Shown: positions 1-8,371, counted from the first letter of the stretch. The stretch is DNA of 9,609 nucleotides from an uncultured Bacteroidales bacterium (GCA_937906795.1 CALCUQ010000436.1:1-9609); one strand, 5' to 3'. Notes: generated by a model not told the origin, from the sequence alone. Numbers and translations: made by a program.

Positions 1-1
1 T

Positions 2-136
2 CGTGAAGGAAAATGCTTAAAAGGTGAAAAATTAGAATGTGACTGCCATGAATATTTTGATGATAAAAAAGTAAATTACAATGTTACTAATATTATTGAT
101 ATTATTGATTTAGTTAAAATCATTGAAACTTATTAA
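2..136 (+). CDS. C-terminal fragment of an unrecognised protein
   Basis: This frame is open from the left edge and ends at the TAA at 134-136, giving 44 residues with no start in the window. The peptide is charged and polar, has a small Cys/His cluster (CLKGEKLECDCHEYF at about residues 5-19) and ends in an Ile/Asp-rich stretch finishing IIETY. I do not recognise the family. Base composition is about 22% GC over 1-120, much lower than the genes to the right. The last seven codons overlap the beginning of lon in another frame, and a tandem ATTATTGAT pair (92-109) encodes its IID-IID. That the frame is truly coding is inferred only from it being the one open frame across the segment and from a plausible ending. 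It may come from a different genome than the rest of the window. Confidence 0.45.
   Translation, partial: REGKCLKGEKLECDCHEYFDDKKVNYNVTNIIDIIDLVKIIETY
117..136. other. Sequence junction: unrelated AT-rich DNA meets lon
   Basis: Lon-family similarity begins here with the codons for K-S-L-K-L-I-K-A, matching the G-R-E-K-S segment and following residues of the family. Immediately upstream the lon frame has stops at 18, 33, 72 and 111 and nothing resembling the family's conserved N-terminal strands. The other frame, carrying the unknown fragment, stays open until 136. The roughly 20 bases 117-136 are therefore acceptable as native sequence of both sides. The break in similarity is seen; whether it reflects assembly or recombination is not decidable from the sequence. 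Confidence 0.6.
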
Positions 137-2339
137 AGCGGTCCAAAAGAGTACCAATATAATAGGAACAGTTACCCAGATAAATCCAAAAGTGGAAGAC
201 CCTGTAGCTGCAGACTTATATAAAATAGGTACAACAGGCAGAATTCTAAAGATGCTTGAGATGCCGGACGGCTCATATACAGCTATTTTACAAGGTTTAA
301 AAAGATTCTCACTTAATGATATTATCTCAACTGAGCCTTATCTTATTGGCAGTGTGAATTATATAGATGAGACTCCTTTGCAGGCCGAAGAGGAAAAGAC
401 AGGTAAAATGCTTGCTTCCAGCATTAAGGATTCTGCACTATATATATTAAAGATGACACCTCACCTGCCACAGGAGAGTTCTTTTGCCATAAAGAATATT
501 GACAGTCTGAGTTTCCTTATAAGTATGGTTGCCCAAAATCTGGAGAACGAACTTACTCCAGAAAAAATGGACATTCTATGCGAAGACAAGCTGATTGACA
601 GAGGTTTGAAACTGTTGGAGGTACTTAATAAGCAAATAGAGATATTAAAGCTTAAACAGGATATACAGCAGAAGGTTAAAAGTGAACTTGACCAGCAACA
701 AAGAGAATATTACCTTAATAACCAGCTTAAAACTATTCAGGAAGAGTTGGGTATGAACGGTAATGGAGAAGATATTGCAGATCTCAGACAGCGTGCCCAA
801 TCTAAACAATGGCCAGAGAAAGTTGCGAAAGTATTTGAGAAAGAGCTTCAAAGATTTGAAAGGGCAAACCCTAATTCTCCAGACTACAACACTCAATACA
901 GTTATCTTGAGTTTTTGCTTGACCTTCCTTGGGATTATACAACAGAAGATAACCTTAATCTTAATAATGCTCAGAAAACACTTGATAATGACCACTTTGG
1001 ATTAGAGAGTGTTAAAGATAGAATTATTGAGTACCTGGCTGTACTTAAATTAAAAGGAGATATGAAATCTCCAATATTATGTTTGTATGGTCCTCCGGGT
1101 GTTGGTAAGACATCGCTTGGCAAGTCTGTGGCAAAGGCCCTTGGCAGAAAATATGGCAGAATTTCTCTTGGCGGACTTCACGACGAGTCTGAAATAAGAG
1201 GCCATAGAAAAACATACATTGGTGCTATGCCTGGTAGAATTATAGACACTATATGCAAAGTTGGCAGTTCAAATCCGGTAATTATTCTGGATGAGATTGA
1301 TAAAGTAAGTTCAGACTACAAGGGAGATCCTGCTTCTGCTTTGCTTGAGGTACTTGATCCTGAACAAAATACATCGTTCCATGACAATTACCTTGATATA
1401 GACTACGATTTGTCTAAAGTGTTGTTTATAACTACAGCCAACAACATAAGTGCAATCCATCCTGCTTTAAGAGACAGAATGGAGCTTATCCCTGTAAACG
1501 GATATCTTGCAGAGGAGAAATATCATATTGCCAAAGATTTCCTTATACCAAAACAAAGGGAGGCTCATGGCTTAAAGAGTTCTCAGTTTAAGATGAATAA
1601 GGCTGCAATTGAGACTATTATAAATAAATATACCAGAGAAAGCGGTGTAAGAAACCTTGACAAGCAGATTGCCAAACTTGCAAGAAGAACTGCCAAATCC
1701 ATTGCTATGGAGGAGGAGATTCCTGCTCAAATTTCACCAGCAAAGGTTGAGGAAATTCTTGGACTTCCTACAAATTCTCATGATATGCAAAAAGGGAATG
1801 AATCTCCAGGTGTAGTAACAGGATTGGCATGGACTGAGATGGGCGGTGAGATTCTGTTTGTAGAAACAAGTCTTAGCGAAGGTAAAGGTGTGCTTACAAC
1901 CACTGGAAATCTTGGAGATGTAATGAAGGAATCTGCCATTATTGCATACCAGTATATAAAGGCTCATCCTCAGCTTATTGGATTAAAGACTTCTGATATT
2001 GTTGAAAAAGATGTTCATTTACACGTACCAGAGGGAGCTATACCTAAAGATGGTCCGTCTGCCGGTATTACTATGGTAAGTTCTATGGCATCTGCATTCA
2101 AAGGCAAAACAGTAAAACATGGAATTGCTATGACAGGTGAGATGACCCTAAGAGGAAAAGTTTTACCTGTTGGCGGTATCAAAGAGAAAATTCTTGCCGC
2201 AAAACGTGCCGGAATACACACAATTATTTTGTCGGCTGAGAATGAGAAGGATATAAAGGATATTAAAGAAGTATATATAAAGGGACTTACATTCCATTAT
2301 GTAAAAACTATGGAAGATGTTCTTAAATTTATATTCTAA
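123..2339 (+). CDS. lon: ATP-dependent Lon protease, N-terminus missing
   Basis: Lon is a cytoplasmic hexameric AAA+ serine protease that degrades misfolded and regulatory proteins. Of the N-terminal substrate-binding domain only part is present (to about residue 165). A helical linker with QREYYLNNQLK lies near 190-200. The AAA+ module has Walker A GPPGVGKT at 323-330, Walker B with D390-E391, an arginine finger at R452 and sensor-2 R510. The protease domain has the catalytic serine S646 in PKDGPSAG and lysine K689 in GGIKEK, spaced as in E. coli (679/722). The 738 residues are short for the family. The apparent TTG start aligns near E. coli residue 37, so the LPLR...P segment is absent and the TTG is probably not a natural start. 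Catalytic parts are intact and show no frameshift. The next gene, ung, starts 2 nt after the stop. Confidence 0.93.
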   Translation: MKLIKAVQKSTNIIGTVTQINPKVEDPVAADLYKIGTTGRILKMLEMPDGSYTAILQGLKRFSLNDIISTEPYLIGSVNYIDETPLQAEEEKTGKMLASSIKDSALYILKMTPHLPQESSFAIKNIDSLSFLISMVAQNLENELTPEKMDILCEDKLIDRGLKLLEVLNKQIEILKLKQDIQQKVKSELDQQQREYYLNNQLKTIQEELGMNGNGEDIADLRQRAQSKQWPEKVAKVFEKELQRFERANPNSPDYNTQYSYLEFLLDLPWDYTTEDNLNLNNAQKTLDNDHFGLESVKDRIIEYLAVLKLKGDMKSPILCLYGPPGVGKTSLGKSVAKALGRKYGRISLGGLHDESEIRGHRKTYIGAMPGRIIDTICKVGSSNPVIILDEIDKVSSDYKGDPASALLEVLDPEQNTSFHDNYLDIDYDLSKVLFITTANNISAIHPALRDRMELIPVNGYLAEEKYHIAKDFLIPKQREAHGLKSSQFKMNKAAIETIINKYTRESGVRNLDKQIAKLARRTAKSIAMEEEIPAQISPAKVEEILGLPTNSHDMQKGNESPGVVTGLAWTEMGGEILFVETSLSEGKGVLTTTGNLGDVMKESAIIAYQYIKAHPQLIGLKTSDIVEKDVHLHVPEGAIPKDGPSAGITMVSSMASAFKGKTVKHGIAMTGEMTLRGKVLPVGGIKEKILAAKRAGIHTIILSAENEKDIKDIKEVYIKGLTFHYVKTMEDVLKFIF

Positions 2340-2341
2340 AT

Positions 2342-3010
2342 ATGGATGTAAAAATTGAAAAAGAGTGGAAAGAACTTCTTAAGGAAGAGTTTGAAAAAGA
2401 TTACTTTGCCTCTCTTGTGAATTACTTGAAAACAGAGAAACAGCAAGGTAAGACAATATATCCTCCTGGAAGTAAAATATTTAACGCCTTTGAACTTACC
2501 CCTTTTAGCAAAGTAAAGGTTGTAATTCTTGGGCAGGACCCGTACCATGGTGTAAACCAGGCTCATGGGCTCTCTTTTTCTGTTCCCGACAACATAACTC
2601 CTCCCCCATCCTTAAAGAATATCTACAAGGAGATAGAATCTGACCTTGGGGTAAAAGTAAATAAAAACGGTAATCTTGAGAGTTGGGCAAAACAGGGGGT
2701 ATTTCTATTGAATGCCATCCTTACTGTAAGGGCAGGCGAGCCAACCTCTCATAGCAAGATAGGTTGGGAGAAATTTACTGATGCTGTTATAAAATGTATA
2801 AGTGACAACAGTCAAGGGGTAGTTTTTATGTTGTGGGGAAATTTTGCAAGGACAAAAAAGAACCTTATAGACTGCAATAAACATTATGTATTGCAAGCAG
2901 CACATCCATCGCCTCTTGCCAGAGGTGCATTTTTTGGATGCAGACATTTTTCAAAATGTAACCAAATACTTGAACAAAACGGACACACACCAATAAACTG
3001 GGAGAAATAA
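2342..3010 (+). CDS. ung: Uracil-DNA glycosylase, family 1
   Basis: This enzyme removes uracil from DNA by cleaving the N-glycosidic bond, the first step of base excision repair of deaminated cytosine or misincorporated dUMP. All family-1 signatures are present at 222 residues, the normal length. The water-activating loop GQDPYHG carries the catalytic aspartate D66. PPPSLKNIY follows, then GVFLLNAILTVR, then MLWGNFAR with the uracil-recognition Asn. The HPSPL loop supplies catalytic H188 and the DNA-intercalating L192, and is followed by FFGCRHF. Residue spacing closely matches E. coli Ung (D64, H187, L191). The ATG is 2 nt after the lon stop and the downstream lipoprotein gene starts 1 nt after this stop, so it sits in a polycistronic unit, though its partners have no evident functional link to repair. 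Confidence 0.97.
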   Translation: MDVKIEKEWKELLKEEFEKDYFASLVNYLKTEKQQGKTIYPPGSKIFNAFELTPFSKVKVVILGQDPYHGVNQAHGLSFSVPDNITPPPSLKNIYKEIESDLGVKVNKNGNLESWAKQGVFLLNAILTVRAGEPTSHSKIGWEKFTDAVIKCISDNSQGVVFMLWGNFARTKKNLIDCNKHYVLQAAHPSPLARGAFFGCRHFSKCNQILEQNGHTPINWEK

Positions 3011-3011
3011 A

Positions 3012-3452
3012 ATGAAAAAATTAACAACAATCTTATTGGCTATATCTGTAGCATTTATTTTTAGCATGTGTACATCTGGAACAGAAGAGATTCCTTTTAA
3101 AAGTTACTGGAAAGTTAGCGGGATGTATTATGATTCTCAGCAAGTAGCCCTGCCAGAGGGACAGACATCAGAGATGTTCTTTATCAACAATATGGACTTG
3201 TCGGGACTATGCGGATGCAACAATTTCTTTGCAAGTTTTTGGGCTGTTGCAGATAAGGGAACAATAAACATTGAACCTAAAATGAGGACAAGAAAAATGT
3301 GTCCTGATATGGGTTACGAAGAAAAATTCATGGAGAACCTCTCTAAAGCAACAAGTTACAAACTTAAAGAGAACAAAATGACAATAAAAGACAAAGATGG
3401 AAATGTCTTGTTTGAACTTGAAAAGACCGAAATAAACAGAGATCAATTTTAA
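3012..3452 (+). CDS. META-domain (HslJ-like) putative lipoprotein
   Basis: This is a 146-residue exported protein of the META/HslJ type (DUF306), a small beta domain in secreted or envelope proteins. HslJ is linked to novobiocin resistance and motility-related phenotypes in other bacteria, but the biochemical role is generally unknown. Residues 1-19 form a lysine-led hydrophobic signal ending at C20 in FSMC. That is a loose lipobox acceptable in Bacteroidota, so lipid anchoring is likely but not certain. The META signature is visible as GCNNFFASF (68-76), MRTRKMCP (91-98), the E-x-x-F-x-x-x-L helix (103-110) and a final strand pair ending NVLFELEK. C67/C69/C97 might form a disulfide (inference). 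It is the last gene of the lon-ung block, 1 nt after ung, and is followed directly by a hairpin terminator. A GGAG at 3001-3004, inside the ung end, could serve as its ribosome site. Confidence 0.85.
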   Translation: MKKLTTILLAISVAFIFSMCTSGTEEIPFKSYWKVSGMYYDSQQVALPEGQTSEMFFINNMDLSGLCGCNNFFASFWAVADKGTINIEPKMRTRKMCPDMGYEEKFMENLSKATSYKLKENKMTIKDKDGNVLFELEKTEINRDQF

Positions 3453-3456
3453 GATA

Positions 3457-3484
3457 AAAAAAAGAGGCAAACGCCTCTTTTTTT
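3457..3484. terminator. Bidirectional intrinsic terminator between convergent genes
   Basis: A perfect 12-bp inverted repeat has arms at 3457-3468 and 3473-3484 around an AAAC loop. The GAGGC/GCCTC core is flanked by A7 and T7 runs, so it has a U-tract in either direction. It lies 4 nt after the lipoprotein stop, and its right arm overlaps the stop codon (3483-3485) of the minus-strand flavoprotein gene. It can therefore end both operons. Confidence 0.88.
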
Positions 3485-6350
3485 ATTTTGTCTTAGGTTC
3501 TGATGCCTGATCCAGCAGATACATTATTGATTTGAAGGTTACTCCACTATGTTTGGACAAACCAATCTCGCATGTTCTGCTGGTTGCATACCCCTCTGTG
3601 CAAGGCTCTACTTTTGTTCCATCTACAAGATTACCCTCAACTTGTTGTTTAAGCATTCTTAGGCCATGTGCATTAAGTTCCGGATTAAAGAATCCGTGGT
3701 CACCTGCAAAACCGCAACAGTTACTGTCTATTACCACCACTTGTTTTGCACATAGTCTGGCCAGATCATACAGCATATTGTCAACACCAAGTTTCTTTGC
3801 TGAACATACTGCAAAAACAGCAACTTTTTTATCCAGTTTCTTTATATCAAGTTTATCTACAACAAACTTGGTAATGAATTCAGCCGGTTCATAAAGCTTA
3901 AGCTTGTCATCCATATTGGTATGCATAGTGTACAAACAAGGGCTCATATCGCATAAAATTGGATATTTTCCCCCTTCTGATGCTTTATACAACTCATTAT
4001 ACAATTCATCAGACACTTTCTTTGCAGCCTCAACATATCCTTTGCTTGAGAATGCCATTCCACAACATAATTTATTAAGATTATTTGGATAAATAATCTC
4101 ATATCCTGCCTTAGTAAGGAGTTTTTCTGTAAGTCTGGTTATCTCCAGTTCCTTTGAATATGATTTTGCCACACCCATTGTTCTGGTAATGCAAGATGGG
4201 AAATAGACAACTTTTCCCGCTGGTGCAACACTTTGCAATGGTTTTACATTTGTGTAGTCTATTCTGGTAGCTCCTTTTGGATAATATTCAGACCACATTG
4301 GTATAGAGCCAAATGAAAGGAATCTTGCTCCTGAGGCCAATGCTCCAAAAACTTTCTTTCCAAACACCATTCTGGTTCCGTGCACCAAATTTAAAGAAGT
4401 TCTTAAAGCTGAGGTAACTTTATCTATTTTTCCAGCCAAAACAACTGCTTCTTTCTTAGCATACTCCGAATGGCCTTTATCTTTGAGTTCTTTTACAAGT
4501 TTGCCTGTGTCTACTTTTACAGGACATTTGACTCCGCATAAACTGTCTGTAGCACAAGACTGTATTCCCCAATATTGGTATTGCTTGTGCATTTCTGCTG
4601 CAACATGAGGAGTCTGCCCTGTGGATTTCAAACGTTCCATCTCTCTGTAAGACGCAACTCTTTGCCTAGGAGAAAGGGTCAATCCCTCTGCTGTACAAGT
4701 TCCCTCGCAAAAACCGCACTCCATACATTTGTTTATGCTCTCTTTAATATCCGGGCAAGGCTTAAGATTTTTTATATGGATATGTTTGTCATCATTTAAG
4801 ATTACACCAGGATTAAGGATTCCTTTAGGATCAAACAACTCTTTAACCTCTTTCATTAGTGAATATGCCTGCTCTCCCCACTCAAGTTCTACATATGGAG
4901 CCATATTTCTACCTGTACCATGCTCAGCCTTTAGAGATCCATTGTATTTATTTACAACAAGGTCTGCAATATCATCCATAAACTTGCTGTATTTTTTAAC
5001 CTCACTTTCACTTCCAAAATCCTGATTGAACATAAAGTGAAGGTTACCTGCCAAAGCATGTCCAAAAATAACAGTATCCGGATAACCGTCTTTCTCAAAT
5101 ATCTCTCTCAAATCAAGGACTGCATCTGCCAGTTGCTCAATTGGGAAACAAATATCCTCAATAATTGATGTTGTTCCTGCTTTTCTCATTCCTGCAACAG
5201 TTGGGAGTGTCTCTTTTCTCACTTTCCACAATATTGCCTGTTGCTTTGGATCTTGAGTAAATTCAAATGGTATCTCAACCTCAATCCCCTTAATACTTTC
5301 TGTAATTATAGCAGTCTTCTCTTCTAGCTCCTGTTTTGATTGGGCTCTTGCCTCTACCAACAAGCCTGCTGCACCACTGGACAAAGTTTTTATATAATCT
5401 GGCAAACCTGGAGTGTTCTCTACAGATTTTATACTTGCCCTATCTATAAGTTCCACTGCCGAAACAGGTTGTTTCTTAAGGATTTGCACAGCCTCGCACG
5501 CCTCTCTAATTGTTGGATAGATTATAAGGGCTACAGATTTGTGAGGGTCCTCAACTACAGTGTTGTAGGTCACCGACGAAATAAATGCCAGCGTTCCTTC
5601 TGATCCTATGATAATGTGTTTTAGAATCTCAAAACCATCATTATAATCTACAAAAGCATTAAGGCTGTAACCTGTTGTATTCTTGATTTTATATTTTTTT
5701 ATTATTCTTTCTTTTAATGTCTGGTTTTCATTTATCCTTCTTGAAATGTCTTCCAGTTTGTCAAGAATATGTTTGTGGGACTTCTCAAATGCTGCTCTTG
5801 ACGATGCATCGGCAGTATCAAGAAATGTTCCGTCGGCGAAGATAAGTTTTAAATCTGCTATTGTTTTATATGAGTTCTCACTTGTTCCGCAACACATTCC
5901 ACTTGCATTGTTGGCTGCAATTCCGCCAATCATTGCTGAATCAATTGAGGCCGGGTCCGGACCAATTTTTCTTCCATACTTTACAAGATATCTGTTTGCC
6001 GCTCCTCCTCTGATTCCCGGCTCCAACTCAATTTTAAGGCCATTATCCATAATTTTATAGCCCTTAAAACCATGAGTAGCAATTACAAGCACAGAATCTG
6101 AAATTCCTTGGCCAGACAAAGAGGTTCCTGCTGCTCTGTAGGTTACAGCAATTCCCATCTGATTGGCCGTACGCATTATAAACTCAATCTCCTTATTATT
6201 GTTCGCTCTAACAATAAGTTTAGGGACAAGTCTGTAAAACGATGCATCTGTACCAAAAGCAAGGGTACTTAACGAATCATGCAAAAGCCTTTGTGAAGGG
6301 ATAACTGTATTGAGTCTTTTATAAAACTCTTTGTATTGGCCTGTTAACAT
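3483..6350 (-). CDS. FAD/Fe-S/CCG D-2-hydroxyacid dehydrogenase (YdiJ/GlcD-like)
   Basis: A 955-residue fused flavoprotein that probably oxidises a D-2-hydroxyacid (D-lactate or D-2-hydroxyglutarate) and passes electrons through iron-sulfur centres to the quinone pool. It is likely membrane-associated, although no membrane segment is obvious. The N-terminal FAD-binding PCMH domain (about 40-262) has GTSLSGQG at 75-82, GPDPAS at 130-135 and GGIAANNASGM at 142-152. The FAD-oxidase C domain (about 270-518) has GHALAGNLHF at 430-439, AEHGTGR at 475-481 and FDPKGILNPG at 506-515. A ferredoxin-like segment has C542, C545, C548 and C552, then C599, C605 and C609 in the CATDSLCGVKCP motif. Two CCG-type cysteine-rich repeats follow, with LCCG at 761-764 and NCCG at 877-880, ending in CTEGYATSRTCE. 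This order is that of E. coli YdiJ, a D-2-hydroxyglutarate dehydrogenase, but substrate is not readable from sequence. It is the third gene of the coaD operon, 12 nt after its neighbour. Confidence 0.9.
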   Translation of the reverse strand: MLTGQYKEFYKRLNTVIPSQRLLHDSLSTLAFGTDASFYRLVPKLIVRANNNKEIEFIMRTANQMGIAVTYRAAGTSLSGQGISDSVLVIATHGFKGYKIMDNGLKIELEPGIRGGAANRYLVKYGRKIGPDPASIDSAMIGGIAANNASGMCCGTSENSYKTIADLKLIFADGTFLDTADASSRAAFEKSHKHILDKLEDISRRINENQTLKERIIKKYKIKNTTGYSLNAFVDYNDGFEILKHIIIGSEGTLAFISSVTYNTVVEDPHKSVALIIYPTIREACEAVQILKKQPVSAVELIDRASIKSVENTPGLPDYIKTLSSGAAGLLVEARAQSKQELEEKTAIITESIKGIEVEIPFEFTQDPKQQAILWKVRKETLPTVAGMRKAGTTSIIEDICFPIEQLADAVLDLREIFEKDGYPDTVIFGHALAGNLHFMFNQDFGSESEVKKYSKFMDDIADLVVNKYNGSLKAEHGTGRNMAPYVELEWGEQAYSLMKEVKELFDPKGILNPGVILNDDKHIHIKNLKPCPDIKESINKCMECGFCEGTCTAEGLTLSPRQRVASYREMERLKSTGQTPHVAAEMHKQYQYWGIQSCATDSLCGVKCPVKVDTGKLVKELKDKGHSEYAKKEAVVLAGKIDKVTSALRTSLNLVHGTRMVFGKKVFGALASGARFLSFGSIPMWSEYYPKGATRIDYTNVKPLQSVAPAGKVVYFPSCITRTMGVAKSYSKELEITRLTEKLLTKAGYEIIYPNNLNKLCCGMAFSSKGYVEAAKKVSDELYNELYKASEGGKYPILCDMSPCLYTMHTNMDDKLKLYEPAEFITKFVVDKLDIKKLDKKVAVFAVCSAKKLGVDNMLYDLARLCAKQVVVIDSNCCGFAGDHGFFNPELNAHGLRMLKQQVEGNLVDGTKVEPCTEGYATSRTCEIGLSKHSGVTFKSIMYLLDQASEPKTK

Positions 6351-6362
6351 ATATCTTGATTT

Positions 6363-7877
6363 TTAATTGTTCTCTTGTTGTGCTATACTCTTTAGAATTT
6401 CTTCCAAATCTATATCATTTATATTTTTTGCAACTACTATATTGTTTTTCAAAAGGTATAAAACCGGTACTTCCTGCAAGTAATATTTTGAAAACAATTC
6501 TCTGTTGTCTGCGTTTTCGCCCCAAACATTCTCCCAAGGTGCATCAGAGCCTACCACATAATTTACCCAATTTGTTCTGTTGGTAGATGTATTTATAGCT
6601 ATAAACTCAATATCAAGCAATTGCTTGTATTTAATGCTCAGTTCTTTAAGATGTGGGGCTACCATTTCTGTACAAATGGCACAATTGGGTTTGTAGAAGA
6701 ACAGTACTTTATATTCTTTGTCAATATCATACAAATGAACAGAAGAACCATCTATACGCTCAAGTGCCAAATCTGCCGCCTTTTGCCCAAGAGGATTCAT
6801 TGAGTGCACTTGAATTGCTTTTTTTGCATTTTCTACCATATTGGTTCCCTCCCATTTCTGTGGCATCTGAACTATGTATTTTTTTGCCAGATACACAGCC
6901 GAGTTGGAGAGTGTATTGTCTGGGCTAAAAGAAAGATAGGAATATAGCTCTCTGAACAACTCTCTAAAGAGAGATTCACTGCCCTCGCAATTATTGTAAA
7001 ATAAATCTATTCCTTTGTTGACTGCTGTTGAATCACCTTTTAATGGGGCAAAGAAATTATCTATAAATTTTACAAGATCATCTTTTTGCTGGTTCTTTGC
7101 CTGCAGCAGCCTCTGTAAAGCATCTACATTAAGTCCTCTGCCAATAATTGTCTTATCCTTATCCAGCAAATAAAGTTGCGGAGTTTTTACCACATTGTAC
7201 AAAGCCACAAAATTGCTCTTGTAATCCTTATCCCAAACATTAACCCAATTTACAAACGGATTGTATGTATTGAAATTATCATTTATATAGTTATGCCATT
7301 TTGTTGAATCTGCTTTTGTATAAACAGCAAATACATCAATTGGTCCATTATTATATCCGTTAAGAAAATCAACAAGTTGCTCAGATTCCTTCTTGCATGT
7401 AGGACAATCGTCTGTGTAAAAGAACAGGATGGCATAATCTTGTTGCAGTGCATTAAGGGTTACAGAATCACCTTTTATATCCTGCATTACAATATGCGGA
7501 GCTGTCATTCCAACCAAAGAATGTTTGTTGAAATTCACAAATGTACTTAGCATAAAATACCCGTCTTTTGAAGGCCATTCAAGTTTTTTGCTTAAAAACC
7601 ACTGTTGGGCAATTGCAACAGCAACTGCCTCCTGCCCCATAATGTTTGGGTCATAGAAATATGCAAAAGCTTTTTGGGCATACTGAGTCTGAGTTTGTTT
7701 GTCGGGAGCACCCTCAATAAGTTCATTGACCTTGGCAATTACCACATCTGTAGGGTTAAGTTCAACAGATTTAAGGTACGCATTCACATCAAACTCTCTG
7801 CTGAGTGTATCTTGTTGACCGTATGCACAAATGCCTGTACAAAAGACAAATAATATAAAAAATAATCTCTTTAACAT
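6363..7877 (-). CDS. Secreted protein with two thioredoxin-like (TlpA-type) domains
   Basis: A 504-residue probable periplasmic thiol protein. Residues 1-20 form a signal peptide with a hydrophobic core from L5 to about C17 and likely cleavage after AYG. A helical region to about 120 resembles the N-terminal extension (DUF5106-like) of Bacteroidota TlpA proteins. The first thioredoxin fold, about 124-262, has the active pair C158-P-T-C161 after ILFFYTDD and a cis-proline at P233 (TPQLYLL). A helical linker runs to about 363. The second fold, about 364-500, has C399-A-I-C402 after LFFYKPN and cis-proline P471 (VPVLYLL). The two folds share other landmarks (WVNVWDKD and WENVWGEN), pointing to internal duplication. 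TlpA relatives reduce disulfides in the envelope; the actual partner is unknown. The ATG abuts the coaD stop with no gap, an AGGAG lies 3 nt before it, and the flavoprotein gene follows 12 nt downstream. Confidence 0.85.
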   Translation of the reverse strand: MLKRLFFILFVFCTGICAYGQQDTLSREFDVNAYLKSVELNPTDVVIAKVNELIEGAPDKQTQTQYAQKAFAYFYDPNIMGQEAVAVAIAQQWFLSKKLEWPSKDGYFMLSTFVNFNKHSLVGMTAPHIVMQDIKGDSVTLNALQQDYAILFFYTDDCPTCKKESEQLVDFLNGYNNGPIDVFAVYTKADSTKWHNYINDNFNTYNPFVNWVNVWDKDYKSNFVALYNVVKTPQLYLLDKDKTIIGRGLNVDALQRLLQAKNQQKDDLVKFIDNFFAPLKGDSTAVNKGIDLFYNNCEGSESLFRELFRELYSYLSFSPDNTLSNSAVYLAKKYIVQMPQKWEGTNMVENAKKAIQVHSMNPLGQKAADLALERIDGSSVHLYDIDKEYKVLFFYKPNCAICTEMVAPHLKELSIKYKQLLDIEFIAINTSTNRTNWVNYVVGSDAPWENVWGENADNRELFSKYYLQEVPVLYLLKNNIVVAKNINDIDLEEILKSIAQQENN

Positions 7878-8354
7878 TTACTCCTGTTTTGTAAACTTTG
7901 TTATGTCTACCCCTTTTGGCATAAACAGTGTTGCATCTCCGTTATGAAGAAAAACATCCCTTACAACTGTTGAAGAAATAAATGAATACTCCTGACTTGC
8001 AGGGATAAATATTGTTGAGACCTCTGGAGCCAGTTTCTTGTTGGCCTGGGCAATAACACTCTCCAGTTCAAAATCTGTTGTTGTCCTTAACCCCCTTACA
8101 ATATATCTTACATTCAATTTTCTACAAAGGTCTATTGTAAGTTCCTTATATGTACATACTTCCACATTAGGAAGGTTTTTAGTTGCCTGTTTTACAATTT
8201 CAACTCTATTGCTTGGAGAAAAGAATCCTCTTTTTGCACTGTTATAACCAATTGCGATTATGACTTTATCAAACAACTGCAAAGCTTGTTCCAAAACGTC
8301 ATAATGACCAATTGTAAATGGATCAAAAGATCCGGGAAATATTGCTGTACGCAT
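7878..8354 (-). CDS. coaD: Phosphopantetheine adenylyltransferase
   Basis: PPAT catalyses the fourth step of coenzyme A synthesis: 4'-phosphopantetheine plus ATP gives dephospho-CoA and pyrophosphate, in the cytoplasm. The 158-residue length is typical. The nucleotidyltransferase motif FPGSFDPFTIGH has T14, G16 and H17, the conserved catalytic histidine. RGLR is at 87-90 and the second ATP-binding signature ISSTVVR at 126-132. The ATG at 8354 is the natural start, since MRTAIFPGSFDPF is the usual family N-terminus. It is the first gene of a minus-strand operon and is followed without any gap by the double-thioredoxin gene. A TAATTTTG -7 type promoter element lies 17 nt upstream. No regulatory RNA was recognised in the short leader. 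Confidence 0.97.
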   Translation of the reverse strand: MRTAIFPGSFDPFTIGHYDVLEQALQLFDKVIIAIGYNSAKRGFFSPSNRVEIVKQATKNLPNVEVCTYKELTIDLCRKLNVRYIVRGLRTTTDFELESVIAQANKKLAPEVSTIFIPASQEYSFISSTVVRDVFLHNGDATLFMPKGVDITKFTKQE

Positions 8355-8371
8355 CTGATTTATTTTTTATA

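Noticed and set aside
92..109. Tandem ATTATTGAT repeat as a phase-variation or regulatory repeat.
   Set aside because: There are only two copies, the unit is nine bases (no frame change), and the DNA is very AT-rich, so chance is sufficient.
123..125. TTG as a genuine alternative start for lon.
   Set aside because: Family alignment continues upstream by two codons (K-S) into sequence that then breaks off, and conserved N-terminal strands are missing. A TTG inside an alignable segment is unlikely to be the true start.
645..1005. Overlapping open frames on either strand inside lon, and similar ones inside the flavoprotein and thioredoxin genes.
   Set aside because: They lie within well-supported genes and their translations show no recognisable motif or start signal; they are shadows of AT-rich coding sequence.
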